From positions 496,001 to 560,000 of the forward strand of contig QXJR01000011.1 in NCBI GenBank assembly GCA_020975725.1: 64,000 bases of DNA, given 5' to 3'. This document shows positions 10,601-20,011 of the stretch, in pieces. Each line of letters begins with the position of its first letter. Position 1 is the stretch's first letter. The position numbers and the translations under genes are program-made. This DNA is from Picocystis sp. L7. Its lineage: Eukaryota > Chlorophyta > Picocystophyceae > Picocystales > Picocystaceae. The notes below the pieces were generated by a model. The model worked only from the letters and a program-made list of their open reading frames with translations, was not told the origin of the DNA and made no database searches.

Positions 10601-10798
10601 GCAACAAGCATCATCTGCCATTGCTGGTGCGTGCAAGGCGACCACTGCTCGACCGTCTCGAAGCCAGCTCGAGGGCTAGACGTCCGGAGGAACGACTTGC
10701 TTCCGCCACGTGACCTAGCGCCGAAGCGCTTGGACGTGCGAACTGACGCGTGCGCACTCGACCACGTGGTTCTTGGACACTTTGACAAGCTTGGGAAG
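7607..10798. other. Gene-poor region, no recognisable gene
   Basis: About 3.2 kb between glyoxalase I and the LysM gene. Up to about 8.07 kb it is GC-rich; from 8.1 to 10.2 kb it is lower in GC with short interrupted frames that may be decayed repeat DNA, though I cannot name a family. Nearest the LysM gene it holds two copies of CCAATGCCCCCCTT (10431-10444 and 10496-10509), 52-65 bp apart, matching the G-tract element found elsewhere. Several 100-200 codon frames exist but all overlap one another and show no conserved features. Confidence 0.45.
10706..10770. promoter_or_regulatory. Two G-box (CACGTG) sites upstream of the LysM gene
   Basis: CCACGTGA near 10706-10713 and the 10-bp palindrome ACCACGTGGT at 10761-10770, the latter 29 bp before the ATG at 10799. 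Paired CACGTG sites close to the start also occur upstream of the prolyl oligopeptidase and acyl-CoA oxidase genes here. CACGTG is the known core bound by bZIP and bHLH factors. Confidence 0.45.
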
Positions 10799-11702
10799 AT
10801 GCCTCCCAAAAGCAACGTGTCGGATGGAGGGGAAAAGGAAGAGAAGGTGTCTTGGCTTCGCAAGCTGGCCTGCTGCTTCCCGCAGAAGAGCAAGAAGAAG
10901 GACCAGAAAGATGTTCCGCGAGCGAGCAAGGCACCTGCAGCAGCCGAAGAGACCGCGAAGCTCACCTCGACCGCAGCCGCCACCACCTCCAGGACCAAAG
11001 ATGCAGGTGTGGAGGCCATGCGAAAGGAAGAAGAGGACGTGGCCAAGTTCTCCTCCGTCGGTGTGGAAGTCAGGAAACTCGAAGAACAGTTCAAGTACGC
11101 CAACAAAGCGTCCGGTGCGGACGAACCGGCCATCTCCGACGACGAGGCGAAAAGCATGCCTGCTGTGCCCACCACGGTGATGAGCTCGGGAAGCGAACCC
11201 TCCCAAAGAGACGCCAAAGCACTCTCTCCTGCCTTGGAAGCGGAAAGCGAAGCCACGAAATCGGCCAAAGGATCCGCCAAACGAGAAGGCTCCCAAAGTT
11301 CCTCCAAAGCGGCCAAAGTGACCGGAGCAGTCGGGGGTTCGGCTGCAGCAGTGATAGGATGTGTCGCTGCAGCGATGGCTGGAGCGAAATCAATTCAAAA
11401 CCGTACGCGGCACGGAAAACATCATGTGCTCTGGGGACAGGTAAGACGTGCGCCTTGGCCTTGGATCGTGCGACCCATGAGATCAAGAAACCTTGGCAGG
11501 GATTCTTCGCTGCCCATGCAATCTTCGAACGTCGCTGACCACAATTCGATTGCTGTCTTTTGTTTGCTTGCTCCATTTACGTCCACAGAACTTGTTCCGC
11601 ATCTCTAGATCACATAAAACCACCATTCAGGACATGGTTGATCTGAACGAGCAAGTCATCGATCCAGATCTGATCTATGCGGGAGACACCCTCAAGTACT
11701 GA
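10799..11702 (+). CDS. LysM-domain single-pass membrane protein, two exons
   Basis: Exon 1 (10799-11440) encodes MPPKSNVSDGGEKEEKVSWL, a Cys-containing basic patch (ACCFPQKSKKK), a long low-complexity Ala/Ser/Lys/Glu region, and one hydrophobic segment (TGAVGGSAAAVIGCVAAAMA). A 148-nt intron (11441-11588, GTAAGA...CCACAG with CTGAC inside) joins in phase to exon 2, whose 37 residues hold most of a LysM: NLFRISRSHKTTIQDMVDLN then DPDLIYAGDTLKY at the C-terminus. The LysM therefore straddles the splice (HHVLWGQ|NLFRIS). Total 251 aa. LysM folds bind N-acetylglucosamine polymers or serve as protein docking modules. With the domain right after the membrane span, it would face the lumen or outside if the disordered N-terminus is cytosolic. 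There is no enzymatic domain. Confidence 0.8.
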
Positions 11703-12486
11703 GGATGGTTGACTTCTCGTACAATCAGACGTTTGTCATGATGGCAGATCTTGTGGAAGGTTCAACGGGAGGGGTAGGAACGTTGGATTCAGGAAACACC
11801 CCCTTGCGCTTGTAATCCACCTGATCTTGAAACTGTGCTTCTACTTCACATGAGGGGATGCGTGGCGAGCACTACGCGTCGATTCCAAGTGACCGTCTTG
11901 TGCCGGGACAGCCTGGAACATTGCCAATGGCATTCACTTTCCTGATTGTTGTTGTCTTTCTACACGGTTTGTTTGCGCAGTTCTCACGCTTTCAAAACGC
12001 AGCTCAAAACACGTTTTGGCGATGAGCACCGCCCGTCGGAAGCCTTGCAGTTGGATCTGCTTCCGTCAGGGTACACATTCTTCCACATTTATTCCTCGAC
12101 TGACATGCACCATCCTCCACATGCACATTGACGGGAGCTACCTTTCGATCCAAGACAAGCACGAGGTCTTTCAGGATGGCCGTTCTAGCTGTTGACTTGG
12201 CGTGGATCGTTGCTTCCCACCTTGCTTCCTGGACCCATTTCCACGGTTCATCGACCATTACATCTCTTTTCCCTGCATCCACCATTCATCTTTTTTCTGC
12301 ACATGATTCCACGGTCACATCATGGACTGGCATTGGTCTTTGGATCCTCCACAGGGGGTGCTGGTCCCTTGGGTTCCATCTTACCCCGAATGGGAGAAGG
12401 ATGAGTTTCAGACTTCATGGCCGTCGTCGGCGAAGGTGTGGTGACGCGTCGCATCGCATTGCACAGTCGCAGAACGCAGGCGTCGG
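11703..12486. other. Intergenic, with a possible upstream exon
   Basis: Between the LysM gene and the next small gene. From ATG 12322 a 40-codon frame (MDWHWSLDPPQGVLVPWVPS, then YPEWEKDEFQTSW) looks protein-like and ends near GT dinucleotides at 12436-12441. It could be a 5' exon of the following gene, for example by splicing after AAGGTGTG to the acceptor before CCAAGGTAGG near 12514. I cannot confirm this. Otherwise I see nothing here. Confidence 0.3.
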
Positions 12487-12780
12487 ATGCGATCTCCAAC
12501 CAAAGATAGCCAAGGTAGGATCCTAGAACGGTCCGAAACGGAACTGACCAGCCAGGTGGAAAAAAAAGCGGAAAAAGTGTATCGGAAGCTCCGTCTCAAG
12601 CACGCCCAGAGGCTGCGAGGAAATATCCTGAATTCCAAGGCCTACAAGCGGAAGCTGCTGCCTAACTACGTCAAAGTGGGAAGTTTGGAGGTCGCATGCG
12701 GATCTAAACCCCCTCTCCAAGTGTTCCTGGCAACACCACGCATCGACAAGGCATTGCAAGAGTTGCTGGGAGAAAAGTGA
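12487..12780 (+). CDS. Small basic hypothetical protein
   Basis: 97 aa from the ATG at 12487, unrecognised. It is rich in Lys and Arg in the first half (VEKKAEKVYRKLRLKHAQRL), predicted helical, followed by KAYKRKLLPNYVKVGSLEVA, and a tail with ATPRIDKALQELLGEK. Codon use and amino-acid balance look coding, and the helix-then-loop pattern recalls small ribosomal or RNA-associated proteins, but I know no match. The true N-terminus may lie in an upstream exon (see the region 11703-12486). The gene is convergent with prolyl oligopeptidase, whose stop is 449 bp away. Confidence 0.5.
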   Translation: MRSPTKDSQGRILERSETELTSQVEKKAEKVYRKLRLKHAQRLRGNILNSKAYKRKLLPNYVKVGSLEVACGSKPPLQVFLATPRIDKALQELLGEK

Positions 12781-13228
12781 AGGGAGAAAAGCAGCCTCAG
12801 AACCACGAACAGGAAGAAGAACGGGGAACCAGTGAGAGAATAGAACGGAAAGAGGGCTTCGAACATGGCGCAGGAGGAATCCATCGCCGTGTTAGTGCTT
12901 CATGCCATTGCGAGATTGATCCGGAACTTTGAGTTTGAAGCACTTACACTTTTGGTCGTGTTTCTCATTTACTGGGGTGTGAGAGAAATCACAGCACCAG
13001 AACGTTATGGATTCATCTTTCATCCACAGTAGAAAAGAAAGAGAAGGGAATGCACTCAGCCTACCAGTACCAGGTAAATTACAGAGGAATAAAAACACGC
13101 ATGCGCATTCAATCTTCATGCGAATGAATCTGCAGGAAAAAAGGAAAACGCAGAACTGGCCGAAAGAATTCACGAGCCGAACATGGCAGTTTGCTTCTGT
13201 AAGTTTTCTCTTGCTGTATCTTCGCGGC
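12781..13228. other. Convergent 3' region, no gene seen
   Basis: 3' flanks of the small basic gene and of prolyl oligopeptidase. It contains AATAAA near 13088. No coding features seen. Confidence 0.45.
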
Positions 13229-15568
13229 TCATCTCCACTCGCCGCCAAGGCATTCCCCTATGAATGCATACACATCAGCGTACTGCTCAATGACCTTGTC
13301 GGTAGGCTTGCCAGCACCATGACCGGTTTGAGTTTCAATCCTGGCAATCACAGGGTTGCGTGGAATGTTCCTGCCTCCATCCACCTGTCGCATTTGATGG
13401 TGAATGGTCGCCACTAGTTTGAGCGTATGGAGAGGTACGACACGGTCATCATGATCACCGGTAAGCAGCATCATTGATGGAAACTCCCCTTCCCCGCACT
13501 CTGGAATCCGTACGTTGTGGATGGGAGAATATGCGAGCAAGTTTTGGAATTCTTCCTCCGAGTTGTCTGCACAGCCATATTCTGAACACCATGCATGCCC
13601 GATGGTGAATTTGTGGAAACGGAGCATGTCCATGACACCCACATGAGCAATAGCACAGCCAAACAGATCGGGGCGTTGATTTGCGCAAGCCGCGACGAGC
13701 AAGCCACCATTGGATCCACCTTGAATGGCAAGCTTGGTTGGACTGGTGTATCCACTCTGGATCAAGTGCTCAGCGCAAGCAATGAAGTCATCAAAGACAT
13801 TTTGTTTGTTTTTCAGACTTCCTGCTTTGTGCCATTCCTCCCCATATTCTCCACCACCCCTCAGATTCGCAGTGACCGCGATCCCATCAAACCCAAGCAC
13901 AAAGGCCAGCTGAGAGGCGCTAAATGATGGCGTCAGGCTGATATTGAACCCACCGTAACCATACAACATTGTTAAATTGCTGCCATCTCTCTTGAGGCCT
14001 TTCTGGTGAGTCACAAACATGGGAACTTGGGTCCCATCCTTGCTCGTGGCGAATATTTGCTCAGTCACAAGACCATGGGGATCATACTTTTCATCTTTTA
14101 GATCAGATCTATGGAACACTTCCGGTTGTGTGACCATCCCCTTATCAGTGTCAACCCTATATATGGTACCAGGTTCTGTAAAGGTCTGGAACTTGAAGTA
14201 GAAATCGCTATCTTCCCTTCTGCAGCTAAAAGAGGTCACAGATCCGATTGGAAGGTCCAGCTCTCCCAAAAAATCTCCGCTGGACAATTTTCTCACCTGA
14301 AGGACATCCTTCGCATCCACCAGGTAGTCGCAGACCATCACATCTCCCTTCAACGCAGCTGCCCACTTGAGGACGTTATCTGATTGGGACAGCACCTCCG
14401 TCCAGGTCTCTGGTTTGTTTATTTTGCTTTCGTCACTCAGATCAACCCTGACCAGCTTGTACCTGGGTGCATTTAGGTTGGTTTTGAATGTAAACACGGG
14501 TCCATCGTTAGCCACATAATCGTACTGGGCATCAAAATTGTCGACCATGTACCTTCCTTTCTTCATCAGGCACCCTTCGTCGACATCTGCTCCCATTTCT
14601 TCCAAGTCTAATACCACCAACCGGTTCACAGGATCGCAACCATGGGTGATCCCAACCACGAGGTATTTTCCATCGTCTGTGATCTCTCCGGCGGCCATCC
14701 ATTCCTCTTGTTCACCCTCTGCCTTCCACAGGATCACATCCTTTTCCTGACTGGTCCCCATGCGGTGGTACACAAGTTCTTGTCCGCGGTTGGCATTGGT
14801 TTCAGTGCCTAGGTCCGGACCGCTTCCTTGGTCTTGTCCGTCTTCTGCTTGTCGTTCCGAATCTGCACCTTCCTTCTTCATGTTGGGTGGTGGGTATCGG
14901 TTGTACACAAGGGCTTCCCCGGTATGGTTCCAAGCCAAACCGGTGAACTTGACGTGTCGTAGCTTCTCTGTTAACTCTTCCACGTGCAATGCCTCTTCGT
15001 CCTCGTGGCTCAAATGAACGAATCGCACTTCGCACCAATCCGAGCCGCCTTTGGAGAAGGCATAGGCCAGCTTCCTGCCGTCCTGCGACGCCTCGTAGCT
15101 GGCGATGGCGCCTCCCATGCGCGTCGGATCCACCACCACGGGATCCTCGCCTTCCTTCCCGCCAGATTCGCACCCGCCTCCGCCTCCACGTGTCACGCAG
15201 AGGTCGTCCTGGGCCTGCAGGCCTCGGTTCCTCGTGTAGAAGGCGCGCCTCTTACCTCGTTTCTTCGGTGCGCTCCTCCTGGGATGGTCCAGCAGGAGCT
15301 TCAGGCGCTCCTTCATCGGTCCACGCGCGCCACGACGCTTCAAGGTGTCTTCTGCGACCTCCTGCTGCTGCTCCACGAACTGCTTCGTGTCGGCATGGAA
15401 AGGATCTTCCAGCGCATGGAACGGATCCAGGGGACGTTCTTCGTCCACCGCGGTCCAAGGATAGTCCTTCGGCGCTCGTGCCAACGGCGAGGAGCGGGAA
15501 CGCGAAGCCATCGCGGACGCGCGACGAGGTCGGATGGAAGCGAACGCGCGTCGCAAAGCGATGGACAT
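13229..15568 (-). CDS. PREP: Prolyl oligopeptidase (S9A family)
   Basis: 779-aa serine peptidase that cleaves short peptides after proline. N-terminal part: DYPWTAVDEERPLDPFHALE. A seven-bladed propeller region follows, with SGSDW-like KGGSDWCEVRFVHL, HTGEALVYNRYPP, GCDPVNRLVVLDL. The alpha/beta hydrolase domain has LYGYGGFNISLTPSFS, NLRGGGEYGEEWHKAG, the nucleophile Ser619 in GGSNGGLLVAACANQRPDLF, the Asp within GDHDDRVVPLHTLK and the His in TGHGAGKPT. These match animal and plant POP closely. The ATG at 15568 is the first in frame; a second at 15511 (MASRSRSSP) is possible. The leader MSIALRRAFASIRPRRASA is basic and organelle-like, about 60 residues longer than the 710-aa mammalian enzyme overall. 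An acidic insert (DSERQAEDGQDQGSGPD) lies in the propeller. No intron. Confidence 0.95.
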   Translation of the reverse strand: MSIALRRAFASIRPRRASAMASRSRSSPLARAPKDYPWTAVDEERPLDPFHALEDPFHADTKQFVEQQQEVAEDTLKRRGARGPMKERLKLLLDHPRRSAPKKRGKRRAFYTRNRGLQAQDDLCVTRGGGGGCESGGKEGEDPVVVDPTRMGGAIASYEASQDGRKLAYAFSKGGSDWCEVRFVHLSHEDEEALHVEELTEKLRHVKFTGLAWNHTGEALVYNRYPPPNMKKEGADSERQAEDGQDQGSGPDLGTETNANRGQELVYHRMGTSQEKDVILWKAEGEQEEWMAAGEITDDGKYLVVGITHGCDPVNRLVVLDLEEMGADVDEGCLMKKGRYMVDNFDAQYDYVANDGPVFTFKTNLNAPRYKLVRVDLSDESKINKPETWTEVLSQSDNVLKWAAALKGDVMVCDYLVDAKDVLQVRKLSSGDFLGELDLPIGSVTSFSCRREDSDFYFKFQTFTEPGTIYRVDTDKGMVTQPEVFHRSDLKDEKYDPHGLVTEQIFATSKDGTQVPMFVTHQKGLKRDGSNLTMLYGYGGFNISLTPSFSASQLAFVLGFDGIAVTANLRGGGEYGEEWHKAGSLKNKQNVFDDFIACAEHLIQSGYTSPTKLAIQGGSNGGLLVAACANQRPDLFGCAIAHVGVMDMLRFHKFTIGHAWCSEYGCADNSEEEFQNLLAYSPIHNVRIPECGEGEFPSMMLLTGDHDDRVVPLHTLKLVATIHHQMRQVDGGRNIPRNPVIARIETQTGHGAGKPTDKVIEQYADVYAFIGECLGGEWR

Positions 15569-15592
15569 GGACGTCGGGAAGATCTGACACCG

Positions 15593-15635
15593 TGCCACGT
15601 GGCAGGGGAAGGGGGCACCCGAGTGCCACGTGGCA
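15593..15635. promoter_or_regulatory. Two perfect 12-bp G-box palindromes
   Basis: TGCCACGTGGCA occurs at 15593-15604 and again at 15624-15635, centres 31 bp apart, starting 25 bp upstream of the prolyl oligopeptidase ATG. Both copies are perfect palindromes. The same 12-mer occurs in front of the acyl-CoA oxidase gene at 45815. CACGTG is the bZIP/bHLH G-box core; the binding factor here is unknown. Confidence 0.6.
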
Positions 15636-16866
15636 TGGCCTGGGGGCGCCGGAGGGAGGGGTCACGTGATGGTGGGGAGGAGGGCAGGGACGTGACCGAC
15701 ACCACGGAACGCGTGCACTTTGCATCCAAGGACAAGATCGTAGGAGCGAAGTACGTCCTCAACGCATCGTTTGTCGTGAAGGCATCGCTCCAACGGAACG
15801 TTCGCCTTCCCACGCGATGAAGGAAATGCCACGTGCGTGTTCGTACCCGGATCATCGATGTCTTGCGACAAGTGACGATCCGCAAGACTCAGGTCCATCC
15901 ACCGAACAATGGGACAGGCCATGAATCGAGCGGCCGTCCGACGGAAGACATGTCGCCAATAATTCCCACACGTTGTGCGCGAAACACGCCCACAACATCT
16001 TTCGAAGAGGATGGCTGCCGAAACCTACCGTTCTGCACTCACCACTTTTCGTGATGTTCATGTTTAGGATCTGCTTTGCAAGGCCATGCCCCTGCAAACG
16101 CGATCTTACCTTCCGTGCCCTCGTGTGGGCGATCAAGGAGGGTTCAACTAGAGGTGATTCACGTGTTCGAGGTTGGAACGGCCTCCCTCGTGTTCGCGAT
16201 TGCAAAAGCCACGAAGGGCACAGCGACCCAAGCACACGAGATCCTACGTTCTTCGTTTTCAAAAAATGCCCACCGGCGTACTTGCGAGGTTGCGTTCTTC
16301 TTCTTCCGTTGTGCAAATTAACATGTCCACGGGTTCCCTCAAGACGGTGCGTTGTTCCTTCGATCCCTCGATCTTGACCCGAATCACTTGTCACAAGAAA
16401 CGTCCCTTGCTTCATTTTGAGTGCGTGCGGAGTCGATGAACACATTTCAATCTAGGATCGGCCCTCTTCGATTTTCGGCCCCCTCTCGTTTCGTTTGATG
16501 ATCTTCTCTCTTCTCCACTCGCACTAGCCTTGCCACGCCATACAAGCTCACGCCCTCCTCCTCGCTTTTGTATCGGTGGATTCCCATTCGTCTTCTTGTT
16601 TGCGTTCGCACGGGTTTTACACCTCGGTGGTTGGTTGGTCTTGAAATTGCACGGTCGGCCACGTTGGTGGTCCATCGGTCGCGGTGTTGCGAAGGTGACT
16701 CTGGCCGTGAATGGTGGGTCTTGTTGGATCACGCATGGCCTTGACACATGCAATTGGTTCCTCATCACAAGGCACGCCCATGAGGAAGGTGCAAAGACGT
16801 GCCAAAAGGTGGGGTTCAAGGGGAGCAGTGGTCCCCACCCATCCAGTTCACAACCGACGAAGAGGA
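15636..16866. promoter_or_regulatory. Divergent upstream region of PREP and DPE1, no gene seen
   Basis: About 1.2 kb between divergent genes. No frame shows family features. 15.9-16.7 kb is a patchwork of short frames, possibly decayed repeat DNA. Confidence 0.4.
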
Positions 16867-18546
16867 ATGAGCGTGGAACGGATGGCGATGGCGACGCATT
16901 CGATGAAACCGACGCGACTGGCGCGTCGGACGAGGCGCGTGCGGTGCGTGAATCCGGGAAAGGAGCTGCCAGGAAGCTACGTGGACCGTCCAGCGGCGCC
17001 CAAAGGTCGACGGAGACGCGCCGGCGTGCTCCTGCATCCCACGTCGCTGCCTGGAGAAGGTGGCATTGGAACGGTTGGATCCCAAGCGAGGCGCTTCGTG
17101 GACTTCCTGTCGTCGGCAGGCATGTCTGCCTGGCAAATGCTCCCACTGGTGCCGCCAGACGCCGATTTCCACTCGCCATACTCCGGCGAGGACGCCAACT
17201 GTGGGAACGTGATGCTCATCGACCTCGCATCGCTCGTAGACGTGGGATTGCTGGAAGCCAAAGAGGTAGACAAAGCCCTCAAACAGTGGAATTGGCAATG
17301 GAAAGCAGCCAAAAAAGCAGACTTCGAAGGAGCAGAGAAGGCCAAGCGGCCACTCCTGGAGAAGGCAGCCAGGAACCTCCGGGAAGGCAAGGGTATGAAA
17401 CAACTGCTGGAGAAATTCAAGGCGTTCCGTGCCAGGGAAGACATCAGTCCTTGGTTGGAAGAATCCGCACTTTTTTCTGCACTCAAAGGAAGGGAAGAAC
17501 TCAAGGATTTGTTCTGGTGGGAGTGGCCAGAAGAGCTCCGGGACCGCCACCCAGAAGCACTGAAGCGGGCACGCGTGGAAGAAGCGGAAGCCATTGACCA
17601 ATTTGTGAGCCTGCAGTTCCTCTTTGACATGCAGTGGCAAAATTTGAAAATGTATGCCAACGAAAATGGCATTGCCTTGGTAGGGGACATGCCCATCTAT
17701 GTTGGAGGGCACAGTGCCGACGTTTGGGCTAATCGTGGCCTGTGGGAGCTACGGGAAGATGGCACGCCAGCACAAGTCAGTGGTGTGCCTCCCGATGCTT
17801 TCAGCAAGACGGGCCAGCTTTGGGGAAGCCCGCTTTACCACTGGCCATCTCACGAGGAGGAAGGATACAGGTGGTGGGCACAACGGCTAGGCAGAGCTCT
17901 CCAGCTGTACGACGAGCTACGCATCGATCACTTCAGAGGATTCGCAGGATACTGGGCGGTGGATGCGGATCAAGAGACTGCTATGGTGGGCACCTGGAGG
18001 GCAGGACCAGGGAAGAGCCTCTTTGACTCTCTGAAGGAACAGCTTGGTGGCTTCAACATTATTGCAGAAGACCTGGGTGTCATCACTCAGGATGTGGTGG
18101 ATCTCAGAGAAGCTATTGAGGCGCCAGGGATGGCCGTATTGCAGTTTGCATGGGGAGGATCTGCAAGCAACCCCCACCTGTCCCATAACCACTACGAAAA
18201 CTGTGTCGTATATCCAGCTACACATGACAATGAGACTACCGTGGGTTGGTTCAAGCGAATTCCAGCGGAAGAGAAAGGGAAAGTGCTTGCCTACCTAGGC
18301 ACAAATGGGAAAGACATTGCATGGGATTTTATTCGTGCAAGTATGTCCTCAGTTGCAGATACATCGATCTTCTTGATGCAAGATGTGATGCGCCTGGACA
18401 ACTCTGCAAGAATGAATACTCCAGGTGTAGCGGAGGGAAACTGGGCCTGGCGAATGGGGAACGAGAAAGTTTGGAAAAAACTGAAACAGCAAGCTGAGGA
18501 ACTTCGCACGCTTGCTGAAATCACGGGGCGTATTCCATCTGGTTGA
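16867..18546 (+). CDS. DPE1: 4-alpha-glucanotransferase (disproportionating enzyme, GH77), plastid
   Basis: 559 aa. Transfers maltosyl and longer glucan units between alpha-1,4-glucans, recycling maltotriose in starch metabolism. The leader MSVERMAMATHSMKPTRLAR followed by RTRRVRC fits a transit peptide with a VRC cleavage site. The mature start AGVLLHPTSLPGEGGIGTVG is typical GH77, then SAWQMLPLVPPDADFHSPYS, ALVGDMPIYVGGHSADVWAN, GVPPDAFSKTGQLWGSPLYH. The catalytic triad is visible: nucleophile Asp354 in RIDHFRGF, acid/base Glu401 in IIAEDLG, Asp454 in ATHDNET. The end has MNTPGVAEGNWAWRM. The ATG at 16867 was chosen because upstream in-frame codons give unrelated sequence. No intron. It points away from PREP and toward the WW/FF-domain gene. 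Confidence 0.96.
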   Translation: MSVERMAMATHSMKPTRLARRTRRVRCVNPGKELPGSYVDRPAAPKGRRRRAGVLLHPTSLPGEGGIGTVGSQARRFVDFLSSAGMSAWQMLPLVPPDADFHSPYSGEDANCGNVMLIDLASLVDVGLLEAKEVDKALKQWNWQWKAAKKADFEGAEKAKRPLLEKAARNLREGKGMKQLLEKFKAFRAREDISPWLEESALFSALKGREELKDLFWWEWPEELRDRHPEALKRARVEEAEAIDQFVSLQFLFDMQWQNLKMYANENGIALVGDMPIYVGGHSADVWANRGLWELREDGTPAQVSGVPPDAFSKTGQLWGSPLYHWPSHEEEGYRWWAQRLGRALQLYDELRIDHFRGFAGYWAVDADQETAMVGTWRAGPGKSLFDSLKEQLGGFNIIAEDLGVITQDVVDLREAIEAPGMAVLQFAWGGSASNPHLSHNHYENCVVYPATHDNETTVGWFKRIPAEEKGKVLAYLGTNGKDIAWDFIRASMSSVADTSIFLMQDVMRLDNSARMNTPGVAEGNWAWRMGNEKVWKKLKQQAEELRTLAEITGRIPSG

Positions 18547-18775
18547 CAAATTGTCACTGAAACATGTGATAGCTGATGCTGCCAATCGTTTGGAAAGAAG
18601 TCTGGCGATGAATTGGTACAAAGCTACGATTGCCAGCGACCATTTTATTCGCTGCACGAACGGTTGGCTGTAAATTTAACATTCGTCGTTCCAATGGTGC
18701 AGGGTCACGGCGGATGACGAGGCATTCTTTATTCTTTGAAATACGTGAACGGGTGTAGTCCTGAGGGATCTGGAA

Positions 18776-20011
18776 TCATTTTGATGGACTTTCCACGTGC
18801 TTCCAAAACAGTGCCTCCTGGAGGCTGGGAGGACAGCGCTTGAACCGAATATCTGTGGCCATCTTAAGCTTTGTTTCTTCCCACGTTGCACTCGATTTCT
18901 TTGAAGGTGGGACTACCTCCTCCAAAAGTTGTCTGAATCCCGATTCGACCCTCTCACGCAGCTCCCGTACATGTGCCTTGAACAGCCTCCGCTGTTCTTC
19001 GAAGTCAACATCATCGGATCTTCTTTGCAGGTCCTCTGCAAGGATAGGGTGCCAGTTTTTCCATTCAGCCATTGGATCCTTTATTTCTTCAGCAAGGAGT
19101 GTTTTGAAAGCTTCAGCAGCAGCACGATGTGCGACTTTTCTTCGTTTGCGTTCTGCCTCCATGCGTTCCTGCTCTACTTGTGTGATCCTCCTCTTTTCCT
19201 TTTCCCTGACTCTCTTCTGTGCCTCTTGCAATTCTGCCATGTACTCGGAGTAGATCTTTTTTCGCTCCGACTCGTTTGCCAAAGCTTTCCCACGGGGGTC
19301 TCGGTCCAGTTCCTCCTTCCAGAGTTCCCAGTCGTCCTGTGCACGTACTCCCAGTTCCTTCAGCATCCTCCGAAATTGGATCACGTTCGTTTTCTTCTCC
19401 TGTTCGGAATTGGCTCTCGTTTCGTCTCTTTTTCCCTTCTTCGTTCCGCCGGAGGCATTCAAGCTTTCAATGTAGGCGTCGAACGCCTTGGTTCGATCGC
19501 TTTTGTCCAAGGCTTGACACCTCGGGTCGTCGGCGACTTGTTTGTGCACGTTTTTCCAGAAGGAGAACCGCGTCACCTTGGCTTCCTGCAGCATTTCGAA
19601 GAACTTTTGTCTCTTGTCGTTCTTTTCGTTGGATTCGTCTTCCTGGCTCCTTTCCGGTTCGATGTCCTCTGGTGCAAACACAAAGTCTTCCTCGTCCGAA
19701 GGCTCGGTTGGTTCGGAGTCTTCGTAGGCCTCTGGATCTAGATCCACCTGGAGATCTCCTTCGATCCCTTCCTGGATCCCACCAGCTCCTTCCTTCTTCT
19801 CTTCTCGAGGAAAGAACCACCTCCTTTCGCGCGTGTGTCGATGGAAGTAGTAGGTGTTCCCATCGCTCAGCCGAACTTGCCACCAAGGCGTCCCTTCCAT
19901 GGCTTCCACGCCCACGGGAACGCGCCAGGCGCTCCATCCCATCTTCAAGTGGACGAAGTAGGTCCTTCCTGCCTCGTCCGTGCGAAGAGACCACGGCCAG
20001 GCCGCGCGCAT
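18776..20011 (-). CDS. WW and FF domain protein (PRP40/TCERG1-like)
   Basis: 411 aa from the first true ATG (20011); the frame upstream begins only with GTG. Two WW-like modules lie at the N-terminus, WSLRTDEAGRTYFVHLKMGW and WWQVRLSDGNTYYFHRHTRE. An acidic linker follows, then about four FF domains: FFEMLQEAKVTRFSFWKNVH, FRRMLKELGVRAQDDWELWK, FKTLLAEEIKDPMAEWKNWH and FRQLLEEVVPPSKKSSATWE, with a basic helix (KRVREKEKRRITQVEQERME) between. This architecture belongs to PRP40 (U1 snRNP splicing factor) and TCERG1/CA150 (links elongating RNA polymerase II to splicing). WW binds proline-rich SF1-like ligands, FF binds phospho-CTD. The second half of each WW is atypical. I cannot choose between the two families. 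Confidence 0.85.
   Translation of the reverse strand: MRAAWPWSLRTDEAGRTYFVHLKMGWSAWRVPVGVEAMEGTPWWQVRLSDGNTYYFHRHTRERRWFFPREEKKEGAGGIQEGIEGDLQVDLDPEAYEDSEPTEPSDEEDFVFAPEDIEPERSQEDESNEKNDKRQKFFEMLQEAKVTRFSFWKNVHKQVADDPRCQALDKSDRTKAFDAYIESLNASGGTKKGKRDETRANSEQEKKTNVIQFRRMLKELGVRAQDDWELWKEELDRDPRGKALANESERKKIYSEYMAELQEAQKRVREKEKRRITQVEQERMEAERKRRKVAHRAAAEAFKTLLAEEIKDPMAEWKNWHPILAEDLQRRSDDVDFEEQRRLFKAHVRELRERVESGFRQLLEEVVPPSKKSSATWEETKLKMATDIRFKRCPPSLQEALFWKHVESPSK

Noticed and set aside
13595-15820. Long frames antisense to prolyl oligopeptidase
   Set aside because: They mirror the conserved coding strand, and none shows its own family features.
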